Positions 1-10,963 of a stretch of 64,000 nt of DNA are shown in pieces. The DNA is from Cryptomeria japonica (Eukaryota; Streptophyta; Pinopsida; Cupressales; Cupressaceae), in contig NC_081409.1 in NCBI RefSeq assembly GCF_030272615.1, positions 527,055,475-527,119,474 of the forward strand, read 5' to 3'. Under the pieces are notes generated by a model. The model was not told where the DNA came from. It made no database searches and saw nothing but the letters and a program-made list of their open reading frames with translations. The first letter of the stretch is position 1. Every line of letters starts with the position of its first letter. The position numbers were made by a program, and so were the translations under genes.

Positions 1-196
1 ATCCTCTATATTGTGCATCAATAAACTTGTCCTTTTCAATATTTAGACATCTGAGAAGACACAGATGAAAAACCTATGAAACACCATGCTTGTCGAATCA
101 TGCATCAATAGATAAACTATGAATCAAATCAATAATCAAATAGATCAACTTGTCGTATCAATCAACCTATCAACTATCCTTATCTGACTATCATCT

Positions 197-207
197 GCCT
201 TATATAG
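197..207 (-). promoter_or_regulatory. TATA box of the putative left-edge LTR
   Basis: The minus strand reads CTCTATATAAGGCAG, close to the plant TATA consensus. Transcription would run leftward out of the window. The call depends on the LTR interpretation of 1-573. Confidence 0.35.
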
Positions 208-398
208 AGTGTGGTATACTCGAAACCATACTATGTCCATGTTATATGGGGTACGTCATTCCTGAAACTAGACATCATGATTGTCCTATCAAACACAAAA
301 TATCAAAACTTTGACAACAAGATCAGAATGGTTGTTGGATCGCTTGGTCTAGTGAGTCTTATCCTTCTTTGATTTATCTTTGATCATGTTCTTATGCT

Positions 399-418
399 AC
401 TCGAGGATATCCCCGAGT
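399..418. repeat. 20-bp near-perfect palindrome
   Basis: ACTCGAGGATATCCCCGAGT is self-complementary except for one pair. It lies between the proposed LTR start at 573 and the TATA box near 200, where a U3 regulatory site would be expected. It could bind a dimeric factor or form a small cruciform. Confidence 0.6.
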
Positions 419-573
419 GATTAAAGTGGCCGAGATGGTGCATGATCTTTTTTGTTTTGTCTTCTATTTGTTGGATGTTTTCTTGACATTCTGAAATAGG
501 TAGTATGTCTTGGGTGTTTGTGTTGATATGTTCACTTTGTGATGATCACACATACCTCGACCCTTAACACACA

Positions 574-814
574 CCCCCAACATTTCAAAACTAATTGGAA
601 CATTCCTTGTTTGCAATATGTTTATTTCTTTGCAAAAGGATCACATTATCATTCTGTTATCCTCAATTTTTTTTTTTTGAAAATCTAAGGGTACCCCACA
701 AATTTTGTGCTCATTTGTGGTTTTGATGCTAATTGAACAATTTGTGAGACATCATTGTTGTCGTTAGCATGTTTTTCCCCCTTATTTTTTCATTTATTCA
801 CTTAAATACAATTT
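574..814. other. AT-rich spacer, no gene seen
   Basis: Low-complexity AT-rich sequence with a poly-T run near 669-679. I see no coding region, repeat family or boundary in it. Confidence 0.5.
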
Positions 815-994
815 AGGTGAAAATCGAATTTGTAAACCTGATTTACACCAAGTGTGTCATTCAGGTGCAAATCGGGTTTACAAACCCGATTTACACCTCT
901 TTTTCCATGTTTTGCCCATCCAGGTAAAAATTGGGTTTGTAAACTTGATTTAAACCTTGTAGGTGCAAATTGGGTTTACAAACCTGATTTGCAC
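815..994. repeat. Four palindromic 34-36 bp units
   Basis: Units at 815-849, 863-898, 922-957 and 961-994 each read as a hairpin: AGGTGCAAATCGGGTTT, a 2-base centre, then the reverse complement ending in TTTACACCT. Unit 2 is almost perfectly symmetrical and the others are diverged by C/T and G/A changes. A short reading frame over the cluster is only a by-product of the repeat. Confidence 0.75.
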
Positions 995-1267
995 GTATTT
1001 AATAAACTTCAGTTATTAATTACTCGATTGAGTAATTCAAATATGAGTCTTTTTACTTGGTTTATTAATCCCCCTTTAGCATTTTAATCTGCATTCATTT
1101 CATTTTAATCTTTCTTTGAACGGGAGGGAGACTTCATCGAATTTAATACCAGGTATGATTTCTTCCCTATGATTCTAAGGATTTCTTAATCCCTTTTGAA
1201 TTATTTGATTTTTGTTCCTTTGATTATCGTATCACTGTGTTATATCAATGCGAGGTGATGGTCGTAG

Positions 1268-1637
1268 GCCTGCCACACATCACATAGTGGTGCATGGCGG
1301 GTCTACCACCATCGCCACACACTACTATTTATTCTTTCCCTATGCTTTTTATTACCATTTAAATGTTGTGTTTGGCAGGGTCTCCAGCCTGCCCCACACC
1401 TCATGGTGGTGTGTGACGGGTCGACGACCCTGACCACCACCGTTTCCCTATGTTCGTTGTATTTTACCCACTTCGATGTTGAACGGGGCCATAGACCCGC
1501 CCCACACCACATAGTGGTGTGTGGAGGGTCCATGACCCCGACCACCACCATTCTCCTTTATATTGATGCACATAGTAAACAATTTTTGGTGTTCGGCCAG
1601 GGTGCAAACCTACTATACACCATATTGGGTGTTTGGT
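1268..1637. repeat. Hairpin minisatellite, four units of about 106-119 bp
   Basis: Each unit carries a palindromic core of the type CCCCACACCAC-atag-TGGTGTGTGG, at about 1268-1302, 1387-1422, 1494-1530 and 1598-1637, followed by a GACCACCACC tract and a pyrimidine-rich linker. Unit 4 is the most decayed. Overlapping short reading frames on both strands are a consequence of the symmetry and are not genes. Confidence 0.7.
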
Positions 1638-1757
1638 GAATTTGAAACCCCATCGACGACTTTATGCTTTCTTTTGTTTCTCTAAGTACTAAGTAAGTCG
1701 GTGATCCCACTTGACGCTTAGTTTATTATTTGCACTTTTTATTAAGTATAATTTAGA

Positions 1758-1817
1758 TCCATAAACCCGAATTACACCTAATTCTTGTTTTTCCAAAGTG
1801 TAATTCGGGTTTATGGA
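1758..1817. repeat. Perfect 20-bp inverted repeat with 20-bp loop
   Basis: The arm TCCATAAACCCGAATTACAC at 1758-1777 is exactly complementary to 1798-1817. The stem extends outward about 12 more bases with mismatches. The core (GGTTT...ATTACAC) resembles the palindromes at 815-994, so both may come from one hairpin family. Confidence 0.8.
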
Positions 1818-2083
1818 CCCAAATTACACCTTTACCCACACTTTTTCTTAAGTAAATTTTTAATATTATAATCTTGAAATTTCACTTATCGCACACAAAA
1901 ATTAAGATTTATATTTGATCAATCCTAGTGAGTTCAAAGATTTTGAGAGGGTTTTGGAAACCCTAATGGCCAAATTGTACTATTTTCTGAAGATTTATTC
2001 AAGTCATATGAACAAAAGCAATTGATCAAATGTATTATTATAATACCGATGAATATATTTCTCTTAATGTTATTGTTATATCA

Positions 2084-2568
2084 ATGACAAAAGCTTCTTC
2101 AAACAAGAGAGGGATGAAATTCAAGAAGTAAGATCCTCATCCGGTCTTTCCTCCTTCTTCAGTCAGTTAAAATATTGATCACATAAGAGATACAGAGACA
2201 GGTCATGTTGACCTAGCTGAGTTTCTTAAAAGAATTGAGAAACCACCTTCATATCATGATATGGAAGTTGTTATTAACAGTGGAATTCATCTAGTTGCTT
2301 CTTTTCCAATATTTTCTCAAGACCCTGAGTTCGTAATGGTAGTTGAAAATCCTTCTTCAGTCAGTTCAAACATTGATCACATAACAGAGACAGAGATAGG
2401 TCATGTTGACCTACATGAGTTTCTTAAAAGAATTGAGAAACCACCTTCATATCGTGACATGGAAGTTGTTATTAACAGTGGAATTCATTTGGTTGCTACT
2501 TTTCCAATGTCTATTCAAGACCCTGAGTTCGTAATGGCAGTTGCAAATCACTTTGACCCATTCAATAG
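2084..2568 (+). pseudogene. N-terminal part of an outer U3-type ORF relative
   Basis: Reading from ATG 2084 there are stops near 2129 and 2168, then an open frame up to the E1 insertion at 2568. The frame resumes in phase at 55726. A segment containing VDLHEFLKRIEKPP and MEVVINSGIHLVATFP aligns with the start of the ORF inside the LTRs of element B (GDFL-RAKNPGEDS, then MERIVRSGLIEATAFP). I therefore read it as a diverged relative of the B LTR ORF. No known domain is recognised. A 198-bp internal duplication makes part of it dimeric. It could be the U3 ORF of an older giant LTR or a stand-alone gene of the same family; the first fits better because a TATA box follows the end of part 3. Confidence 0.6.
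2153..2548 (+). repeat. Two in-frame tandem copies of 198 bp
   Basis: 2153-2350 and 2351-2548 are near-identical and 198 bp is exactly 66 codons, so the duplication preserves the frame. Both copies encode NIDHI...GHVDL.EFLKRIEKPPSY.D followed by MEVVINSGIHLVA.FP. Copy 1 carries a stop (TCA to TAA at 2168) that copy 2 lacks. Confidence 0.85.
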
Positions 2569-3541
2569 TATTGGAATCCAAGAACACTAAGAGGAGGGGG
2601 GGGTGAATCAGTTTTGTACCGGTAAAACTAATTATGAACTTATTGCTTATGAACTAGTTAGAAGTAAATAAAATTAAAGTGCATAAACCAAATAACACAA
2701 AAAGAAGCACAACCATAACACCAGTATTTATACGTGGAAAACCCTGTAAAGGGAAAAACCACGGTGGGGCTGATACCCATAATATCTATATACTTGATCA
2801 AGGTATACAAATATTACATAGAGGGGATTGCACATGCAATCAGACCAATTGCCTAAAGCTCATTGCTCAAAAGTCTCACTGACTTACACAACATTACAAA
2901 GTGGTTATGATAAAAAAAAGAACTTATAAATTGTATCTGACCATGCTGGATAAGTTTCAATTCAAGCTTTGATAACCCTCTCTCTCTGTGTACTGGTTCA
3001 CTGATGCTCTGTTCTACCCTGTTCTGCTACTGGTTGAGACTGTGCACTAAAGCTTCCTATCACTAACCAAAATGGATAACATCAATCTCTCATTCATTCA
3101 CAACCATAATTGCATTCCAAATCGTATCCAATCCATCGCTAAAAGATCTCCTTAAATACCTTTCATTAACTTTTTAAACATGTCAACCACAATGAAGAAA
3201 ATAAAACCCGTCAGTTGTCAGATCACAAGGTATATCATACATAATCCCGACAACCATGTCGGCCGTCACACACTACAAAAAAATCCATGAAAGAAATAAT
3301 TGGGGCCACAAGTTATCTTAGCTGGGTTCCATCCTTAACGGGGTTCCCAAAACACATTACCGGGATCCAGACTTAATCGATTGTAAAGCAAAGTGAATAT
3401 ATCAGTTGAGTGTAGAGAATACCAGTTAAACCAAACAAAGAAAGAAGATATTTGCACCTGAAGATGAGTTTCCAAATGAGTTACCATCAATGACAACCCT
3501 AAATGCCATTTTCCTTACCAGATGAGTGTCAATTGCCAACA
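2569..3541 (-). repeat. E1 3' LTR
   Basis: This 973-bp LTR is the partner of 54732-55720. Its plus-strand left end reads TATTGG instead of TGTTGG, a mutation of the terminal dinucleotide; the other end is GCCAACA. On the minus strand a TATA-like GGTATTTAAGG lies at about 3150-3160. CpG-containing ACCGGT motifs kept in the other LTR are often mutated here to ATCAGT or ACCAGT. Confidence 0.92.
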
Positions 3542-3555
3542 ATCTTCCCCTTTGG
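3542..3555 (-). promoter_or_regulatory. E1 polypurine tract
   Basis: The minus strand reads CCAAAGGGGAAGAT directly before the LTR start TGTTGGC. That is the expected primer position for plus-strand DNA synthesis. Confidence 0.85.
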
Positions 3556-3804
3556 CATTGATGGCAACACTCATATGAAAAATGACCATTCCTAAATCTG
3601 TCTCTGAATCTTCTTTCCATGAGCTGTACATCACTACTATGTACATCTGATATACTCCACTTGAGTGATATATACATTTTTCATTTTATTCCTCCCCCTT
3701 TGACATCAATGACAAATCAGGGTGCCCACAAAGAATGTTGTACATAGATATACATGTTGGTTCTATACAAGTTTCAAAATATCTACATACATAGTCTTCA
3801 AAAA
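3556..3804 (-). other. E1 3' untranslated region
   Basis: Short stretch between the end of ORF2 and the polypurine tract. It contains a second CCCCCTTTGACATCAATGAC block near 3691, echoing the polypurine tract and LTR start. No coding potential is seen. Confidence 0.6.
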
Positions 3805-4158
3805 TCAAAAGTAAGTGTCCCAACCTTTCTTGAGAGAGTCAAGTATGGAGGTGAATCCACTCAAGAGGCTGACATAATATTCAATTGCCTCTGATTCAGT
3901 GGAATCCTCATTTTGCATATTAGAAATACATCCAGTCTTATGAAATAATAGATTATCCAACCGGGGACCTATGCATTCTGGAGATTAGTTGCTCTCTTTA
4001 TTATACTATCCCTTTCCTTCTCTAATTTCAAAATTTGATCCATGACTGCCAAAATTGGACCATCCAAAGAACTAGTTAGGTTAACTGTCGTGTTGTATGA
4101 ATTAGAAATCTGAATCAAGTTATTTCTACAATCTGAGATCTACTTGTCTATGGAAGCT
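3805..4158 (-). pseudogene. E1 ORF2, C-terminal part
   Basis: On the minus strand this continues ORF2 after the B insertion and ends at a TGA at 3805-3807. The translation contains a helical stretch MDQILKLEKERDSIIKRA and a tail ending in LDSLKKGWDTYF. It matches in position and character the coiled-coil end of ORF2 in E3 (IEKLEKEKEKVKHKA...). At least one stop and a frame change lie within it. Function unknown. Confidence 0.6.
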
Positions 4159-4305
4159 TGTTACCCAATTATTTGTTTTGAAAAAAATAATGTGTATTTA
4201 ATTTTGTTTCCCTCATTCGGTTTGATCCGTCTTTAATCATGCACCTTTTGTTTCTTTATGTTTCACTTTTTCTGCTCCAATGAACCCGTCGGTTGAACCT
4301 GCGGA

Positions 4306-4575
4306 TAGGTTCAAGGTTCAAGGTTCAACTGGTGCCTTTGTGTGGGTCACGAATTTTTTATGTTGTTGATCGAGCGAGTGTGAATGTGTTAAGTCGGTCT
4401 TGAACTTAAACTTTGAACCATTTCTAAATTAGTTCAAGGTTCAAAGTATTCCTTTATGTTTGTTAAGGGTCCTCGCTCATTCTTGGTGTTATTGAGCCGC
4501 AAGTTGAGAGTTATTTTGTTTTCTCTAGATTGAACTTGAACCATTGAACTCCTTGCAAGATGGTTCAAAGTTTAA
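4306..4575 (+). repeat. Clustered GGTTCAA / TTGAACC motifs in the B LTR
   Basis: Direct and inverted copies of GGTTCAAGGTTCAA and GAACCATTGAAC occur repeatedly upstream of the LTR ORF. The same cluster sits at 45851-46115 in the other LTR. The left copy has one extra CAAGGTT unit, so the array has changed by slippage since insertion. It may be regulatory; nothing proves that. Confidence 0.6.
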
Positions 4576-5073
4576 AGTTTCATTCCAAGTTTGGCCCCGA
4601 GGACATTGATAACACTAAAGATGGTGGGACAAAAGGAATATTCTTAGCATCTTATAATTTAAAATTCTAAATTTGGAAAGAAATCATGAAAATGTAAACC
4701 ATTTGTGCAGAGTTGATGTGTAATTAAGAAGGTTATCAGGTTCCCATCGAATCATTGTTTATCTCACACGTTCGGATAAATCATTATGAGGCATGTGTAG
4801 AGGTTACTCAGTTTTTTCACTTCTTAGCATGTGAATTCTCAAATTGAGAAAGTAGTAGCTGTTATTGTTGAAGGAGCGAAAGATGTCGAAGGTAATTTCA
4901 ACTCCATAATTCTGAGGGTTTCATAGATTTCATGGTGGCAACAGGTGAGTTTTGATACTTTCCCTTCGCTGTGTTAGTAGCTCGGAAAGTCAGCTAGTGT
5001 AGGAAAATTCTTTTTTTTGGAATAGAATTTTATCCTGTTTAGGAACTATTTGATAAATGTAAAAGCATCCATT

Positions 5074-8039
5074 ATGAGGCTAACTCTTCCAAATCTTGGT
5101 CGCACTTCATGCCTAGTTTGTATACTTCCAGAGCCAGGTGACACTTCTTTTGCCCAGGCTGACTTAGGAGATTTATTAGAAAGAGCTAAAAACCTTGGGG
5201 TAGATTCGACGATGGAAAGAATAGTTAGAATTGGCTTGATACAAGCTGCTGCTTTCCCAAATACCGCTCTTTGTCCAAATCATACATAAGCATCATTGCA
5301 AGGAATTGGCTTCTTACAGTTGAGAAAGGGGGGTCCCGATTACCCAAGCCTCTTACCAGGGATCATTTCATCATGGAGGTGCGTGATATAATAATTTTAC
5401 TAAACAGACTCAAAGGGAACTCACACTCTTTCTATTTGGAGTATTGGATGTACTTCTATATTTAGGTGTTGCTAGCTGGTGATAAATACCTTGACTGGGT
5501 GCAGGTTATTGCCAAAAGACTCCATGAGGGTTTGAGCAACTTTGTTGGAATGTCTAGTTTTTACATGTCCTCATATTTATTTTATATATTGGCTTGTAAT
5601 AGAGAATGGATGAGATTGCATAATGAGCCTTGGGTGGATGACATGAAGGTTTATGATTATTACACTTACCTGCAACAACATAGACATGCAGAAAATTTCA
5701 CAAGGTGGAATGATGTCTTTGTAGGAAGGCTTGCCTTTGAATTACAGTGAGACATAAATAAAAGAATGTCAGCTGAGGCCATGGAGCTGATTAGTATAAA
5801 TGGAAGCTACATTATCCAGTTTCCCAAGTTTACTTACATTAGAGTGGGGGGATTTAAAGGTGAACCATTCAAATTTCCCAAGTATGCCTTTGACAGATAT
5901 GTACTCATTGAGTTTTGCAGGTAGTTAGCCCACATTGAAAAAAGGTTAGGGACGAAGGGTAAATCTAGGGTTGTCTTCCCGATTGAACTTGGTTACTACA
6001 GTTGTAAATATGTATCTGATGCCTTGAACCTAGAATTAGAGTTCAAGAAAATGAATTTGCAGCCCTACATTGCTAGACAAAAATTTGATAGCAGGGGATA
6101 TGCTGTAGAAAATCTAAATGTTGATGACCATTTCTCCCATGAACCTCAATTAGAAGATTACTGGGAAAATTGTTGTGAAGATTTTGAAGTAAGGAGGAGA
6201 TTGTGGTCAAGATTTACTTTGCAGTAGGTTACTACAATGAGGTTGTCCATTAATGTGTCTAGAGTACAAGAAGAGGAAGGGGAAGATGTATTCGATCCTG
6301 AATTCAATGAAAAGGTTCAAGGGAAGCCTATTCCTAAAACTGATTGGGATACAATGGAAGAGGAAAATATTCAAGCCAAATCCTTCAATGTCATAAGAAG
6401 AACGAAGAAGTGGTTAAGAGACCGAAAATTTAGAAAGGAGTCGATTGTCACTCCTCATGAAATAACAGTTGGTCAACTTGCTACAACACAAATTCCCACT
6501 TCCTCCTCTAACAAAATTGTTGATGTTGCAGGTGATACAAGGTCTATTATTGGAGAGGTTCAGTTTAGAAGATCAAAGAGGTCCCCACTAAGTTCTTTAG
6601 CAGTTTGAGTTACTTGCTCAAGGAGCAAAAAGAAGAAAAGAGAACCAGTGGTGAATCAAACTGTTGTGGACTTGGATCCAGAAGAAGAAACCCAAGTAAT
6701 TATGGATCAACAAGTGTTAAACAACCCTTCAATGCAGGATAGGGATGCAGGAAAAGAACCTGAAGAAGAGCCAAATCCGATGAGAACTATGACTGTTGTC
6801 AACCCTCCTGATGCTCAGACACCTCCACCACCTAAAGAAACTTCCAGTACTTCTCAATGGCTTGGAGCTTCAATTGGAAAGAAACACAAAATTGTCCCTA
6901 TTACAATTCCCATGGAGGATATGGTAAGCAAGTGCCTTGAGAAAATATATAAACCTAAGAAGCTCAAAACACAGGCAATGATGGAAGTTGATGATGAAAT
7001 AGGTCATTGAGTAGCAGAAGTAGCTAAGCCCATCTCAGATAAAGATCTAGAAAAAGCCACTGATAATGATTTTACTATGGAGAAGATCGACCTAGGAGTT
7101 GCTTCAAGGGCTGTAGATGCCAAACATTTAGAATCCTCTACAAAGAGGATGATAGCCAAGACTTGGAAAGATGAGAAGGACAAACGGGAGTTGAAAGAAG
7201 TTGTTACCCAGATGGTAGAGTATATTAAAGCCATACATTGCCCGAGTCCTCAACCCTTGACACAGATGACATTGTCCTTTGACCCCTGATCACTAGTGAA
7301 TCAAAAACTGTTAGATCAAGTCTAGAGAAGCCGCATGATAGCCAAAGTTTTTGATGAGTGGCTTGATTCTATAGTGCAATAGGGCACAAACTATATTGCT
7401 AGCTTGATTAAGGTATATGATAACACCATAACATTGAGTAAAGAGTTGGAACTGGAAGCTACTGCATGGGAAAAATAAAGAACTAAATGGGTAGAAGTCT
7501 TGGCGTAGATGAATGATGTGCATAAATTTGGCGTTTTAAAATTTCTAACTGAGAATCCAGTGGAAAACCTGGATGACAACATGTTGTATGTTTTAAGAAA
7601 GAATGTTGAATGGAGAAATTCTATCATTAAACAAGGTCATGAAGAATCTGTCAAGCTACTAAAAGGATTAAAAGAACTAATTTTTACGATGTAGATTGAT
7701 CTATTATGCATCGACATACAAATATTGAAGGAGGATGGACATACAATTGAACCAGTGGTGGATATGGTCAAGACTTTTAAAGAAAGGGTGCAACTTGTTA
7801 AGGAGACAAAGTCTCTAACTACAGATGACTTTTCCAAAGTGGCAAGGATAGAATCCATGTCAGCAACCTGCTTCAATCACTTGGAAGTGCATAAAATGAA
7901 AGTTATGCGGGTGAACATGGACAAAGAAGTTTGGAAGCAGCACATCCTACACATTGGACTCTCGCACTATCAAGTTATCTTAAATTTCTCAACAACGCAT
8001 CTGGAGTGGCAAAATGTGTGTGGTGTTGCGATAAAATAG
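5074..8039 (+). pseudogene. U3-encoded ORF of element B (5' LTR copy)
   Basis: A long sense coding region inside the LTR, starting MRLTLPNLGRTSCLV at ATG 5074. Frame 1 runs to about 5285, where a deletion of about 190 bp shifts it; the rest, to VAIK at 8039, is one frame broken by several stops. Parts in order: a globular N-terminal region (WVQVIAKRLHEGLSNFVGMS; FPKFTYIRVGGFKGEP), a variable Pro/Glu-rich linker with basic patches (6237-7000), and a Lys/Glu-rich helical C-terminus (7077-8039). It recurs in the other LTR and, diverged, outside E1. I recognise no family. It ends about 185 bp before the TATA box, so it lies in U3 and would be expressed from 3'-LTR sequence or from an upstream promoter. 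Confidence 0.7.
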
Positions 8040-8222
8040 GATAAATTAGCAGCCGCTTCTTTCATGATGGAGTCATGACCATTTTATGGATGAGCTGTCA
8101 TCCTATCCATGGTCATTGTTCATTTAAGTTTTATCTAGTTCAAAGCAAACCATTTCTTTTTAACTCTAGGGTAGAGTTTAAGAGTTTAGGGTTATTGTCA
8201 AACGAACTATTGGCCTGGAGGC

Positions 8223-8229
8223 TATAAAT
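8223..8229 (+). promoter_or_regulatory. TATA box of the B 5' LTR
   Basis: GGCTATAAATG matches the plant TATA consensus and is kept in the 3' LTR at about 49977-49985. It places the start of R about 30 bp downstream and the LTR ORF upstream, in U3. Confidence 0.6.
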
Positions 8230-8904
8230 GTAATTAAGCAAGCTTTGTTTAAGGTCCAAAAAACTTTTATTTGAAGGAGCAGACATAATCTTCTTTGAAT
8301 TCCACTGTAGACATTTGATATATGAATGCAATGATATATTTTGTATGATCTTTAAATCTGTGCATTTGAATGATAGAGCAGTCTCTGTTGGGACGTATGT
8401 TTGTGTACACAATATTTTACTTCATTATCAGTTCTTCATAAGTCTGTGAATTCATTGTTTAAGAGAATTAGTGGTACATTGTTATTTAAATGAGTTTAAG
8501 TGATTCTGGTCCCCCTTGTCCGATGAGGCATGAGCGAGTATTGATCAAAATTTATGCTACATTGAATATGCTTGATGAAATAGGTTTACATTGAATTAAA
8601 ATGATCAAGGTTTAAATCTATGAGCTTTGCATTTATTCTAATAATCTTGTAGCATTCTTATTGTGTTGACAATTGAATGTGAATGCCTTTCTTGCTTTCT
8701 GGTGAAAAGTGTGTCACTTTCTGAGTTATTTGCATTAAAATTCATCGAAAATCTTATGAGCTCCACTCTTATGCAGAGGGTAAACCGAAACTTGGTTCAC
8801 CCAACTGTTGGTTCATTTTCTTTTTCATGAAGCGTATGCATGAGTCATTATTTTAAAATATATAAATATTAAATGAAAGGCAAATTTGTTAACCAACAGA
8901 TTTT

Positions 8905-8920
8905 TGGTGACTCTGTTGGG
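8905..8920 (+). promoter_or_regulatory. B primer-binding site, tRNA-Arg-like
   Basis: TGGTGACTCTGTTGGG lies 6 bp after the LTR end. It agrees at 12 of 16 positions with TGGCGACTCCACTGGG, the complement of the 3' end of a plant tRNA-Arg as I recall it. Three of the four differences could be C-to-T changes on one strand or the other. Arg priming is known for Ogre/Tat elements. Confidence 0.6.
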
Positions 8921-10150
8921 AAGTCGAATAATAAGATTGGTCATCTAGTTACAAGATATCAAGAACTTTCTTGTGAACCTTTAAGAGTATATCCAGTTCT
9001 ATCAAAATTTTGTATTGTTAACAGGCTAGAGCCAAGAAGGTATACTAGGTCTCAGAGGTGTGAAGGAGTACTAGTTGACTCTGTCTTTCAAGAATTACAA
9101 AGTTTAAACTTTCAACTATCCTTTTCTCTTAAGAGATGAGCAAGAAGTAGACCTCCTTCTCCATCCCCTTCATTTCTTGTATCTCTAGTTTGTCAAGCCT
9201 TAACCTTGCATGGTGTTACCTTACCTAGTGTAATCAACCCAACACCTCTTAATATCATTCTTTTGACGGCAACCAACAATCCTTGGGGGGCCGCAGTAGG
9301 TCCATTGAACCTTGGCCTAAATTTGAATGCTTTACCTAAAGGAGTGAGGAATAAGTTGCCTAAATTTGGTGGTGATGGGAAGGTCACAGTTGATGAACAT
9401 TTGAATGCATTTAATGTTGCATGTGGTATAATAGTTGTCCAACATGAAGATGTTGCAGTAAGGTTGTTTGTACAAACATTAATTGAAGTCGTTGCAGATT
9501 GGTTTTATCATTTGCCAAATAGTGTAATATCAAACTGGCAAGATTTGAAAACTAGATTTTAAGCTAGGTTCAAAGTAATAGAAGATGAGCATTCCCCTTT
9601 GGCCCAGTTAGGTTAATTAAAAAAAGAGATTCCTGAATCTATGAGAGATTTCGTGTCTAGGTTTGACAAAATTGTTCATAAAATTCCTGCAAATCAAAAA
9701 CCTTCAGATGATAATTTGAAATTTTTCTTTATAAACTCTACGCCCTTAGAAATAAGTTTCTGGATTCGCAGATAGATAGTTGCAACTCTGAGCGATGTTA
9801 AAACACTTGCTGTTGAGTTAGAAGATGATTTGATTACTGCGGGAAAATGGAAGAGAGAAGTGTAGGTGGCTAATGCTCAACCTTCTACCTCTTCAGACCC
9901 TATAATTCAAAGACTTGTGAATGATGTCATAACACTTAAAAAATAGTTACCCAAGGCTAGTACATCTTATTCACAACCTTATCAAGACATACCAAGGAGG
10001 ATTACAAATCAGTCTATGGGAACTGGGAATAAAGCCTTACAATTACCTCTGGCTCAACAAAGATTAGCTATTGAAGCTCCACCACATAAGGGGAATATGT
10101 GTGTCTTTCATCTCACTAATGATCATGATGGTAATTCTTGTCCAGAGATG
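8921..10150 (+). pseudogene. B gag
   Basis: After a leader, the frame shows RSRPPSPSPSF near 9140 and the retrotransposon capsid domain at about 9340-9880: LPKFGGDGKVTVDEHLNAF, then WFYHLPNSVISNWQDLKTRF, a typical Gypsy capsid pattern. The frame is broken by stops at 9137, 9560 and later positions. A nucleocapsid-type CX2HX4HX4C knuckle (CVFHLTNDHDGNSC) is encoded at about 10099-10140, a form seen in Tat/Athila-type gag. Gag would package the element RNA in cytoplasmic particles. The first ATG is unclear because the open frame extends back into the leader. Confidence 0.82.
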
Positions 10151-10165
10151 GTGCGATATACATAA

Positions 10166-10963
10166 ATGATAAATACAAGAGATTCCATAAGTGAACTTGG
10201 TCCAAAAGAAGAAGTCCATGGGCAACCTGGCAACTCTGGAATACACTTCCTAGAGTATGAATCAGATTCAGACAGAGGAGGTGATATATTGGTAACCCTT
10301 GGAGATCCTTCTTGTGCCATCCTCACTAGAGGTCAACATCAATCTAAAAATATAGGTACCACAACCTTTCCCGAAATTGTACCTAAAGGTAAAGAACCTT
10401 TGAACCAAAACTTAGAGAATGGTTCAAGAGTTCAAGATGTACAGATTTTGAAGCGTGCTTACCCCGATTCTTCTTTTGATATTGTTGAATTTTGTAAGGC
10501 ATCAAAAATTCAGATTTCTCTTGCTGAATATCTTATGTTGAATCCTAAGGAGTTAGAAAAATTGATTAAATATGTTCAAGGGGAAACTGCTCAGTCGCAA
10601 TACACCAACTCACCATTGATTAACCTCGAGTCTTCACAGGATGAAAAGAATACCAGGTCTATAGAGTTGTCTAGTACTATTTTAAATACATTAGCTAATG
10701 AACCAATTGAACCACCATTAGTACCTAACCAAAAGCCTGAGCCATTTTATGTGTCCTTGTTTATCAATGGGTTTAAACTTAATAATTGCATTATTGATTC
10801 TGGGGCCTTTGATAATATTATGCCTTCTATAGTTGGTAAGGCACTAGGCCTTTCACTTACTAAAACATTTGGTAAATGTTATTCAATGGATTCAAAGTAA
10901 ATTCCTTTACTAGGTCAAATCAAGGATGCACAAGTTTCTCTGGCGGTACATCCTAACAAAAGA
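10166..10963 (+). pseudogene. B gag-pol linker and aspartic protease
   Basis: An open frame of 244 codons follows the knuckle. The C-terminal part (about 10740-10900) is a retropepsin: FYVSLFINGFKLNNCIIDSG holds the catalytic Asp in an IDSGA setting, followed by NIMPSIVGKALGL. A stop at 10898-10900 interrupts it in what should be a GQIK-type continuation at 10910-10963. The protease would cut the Gag-Pol precursor. The 180 residues before it are low-complexity linker with no domain that I recognise. Confidence 0.8.

Larger units (their letters stand above)
1..573 (-). mobile_element. Probable LTR fragment, minus orientation
   Basis: Read on the minus strand, a TGTTGGGGGTG-type LTR start lies at 573. 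A palindrome follows at 399-418 and a good plant TATA box (CTATATAAGG) at about 197-207, so TATA is about 370 bp downstream of the proposed start. That is a normal distance for a U3 promoter. The other end, any primer site and any TSD lie outside the window, so the assignment rests on end sequence and promoter layout only. No coding potential is visible. Confidence 0.4.
4159..8898 (+). repeat. B 5' LTR, 4.7 kb, with internal ORF
   Basis: Starts TGTTACCC and ends AACCAACA. Order inside: a GGTTCAA-rich segment (about 4306-4575), a long sense ORF (5074-8039), a TATA box at 8223-8229, then about 670 bp of R/U5. It lacks roughly 190 bp present in the 3' LTR near 5280-5285, which accounts for the length difference. 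Confidence 0.92.

Noticed and set aside
815-1640. Regular repeats with spacers, considered as a CRISPR array
   Set aside because: Units are themselves palindromes with decayed copies and unequal spacing, in a plant-type genome. No cas gene is present.
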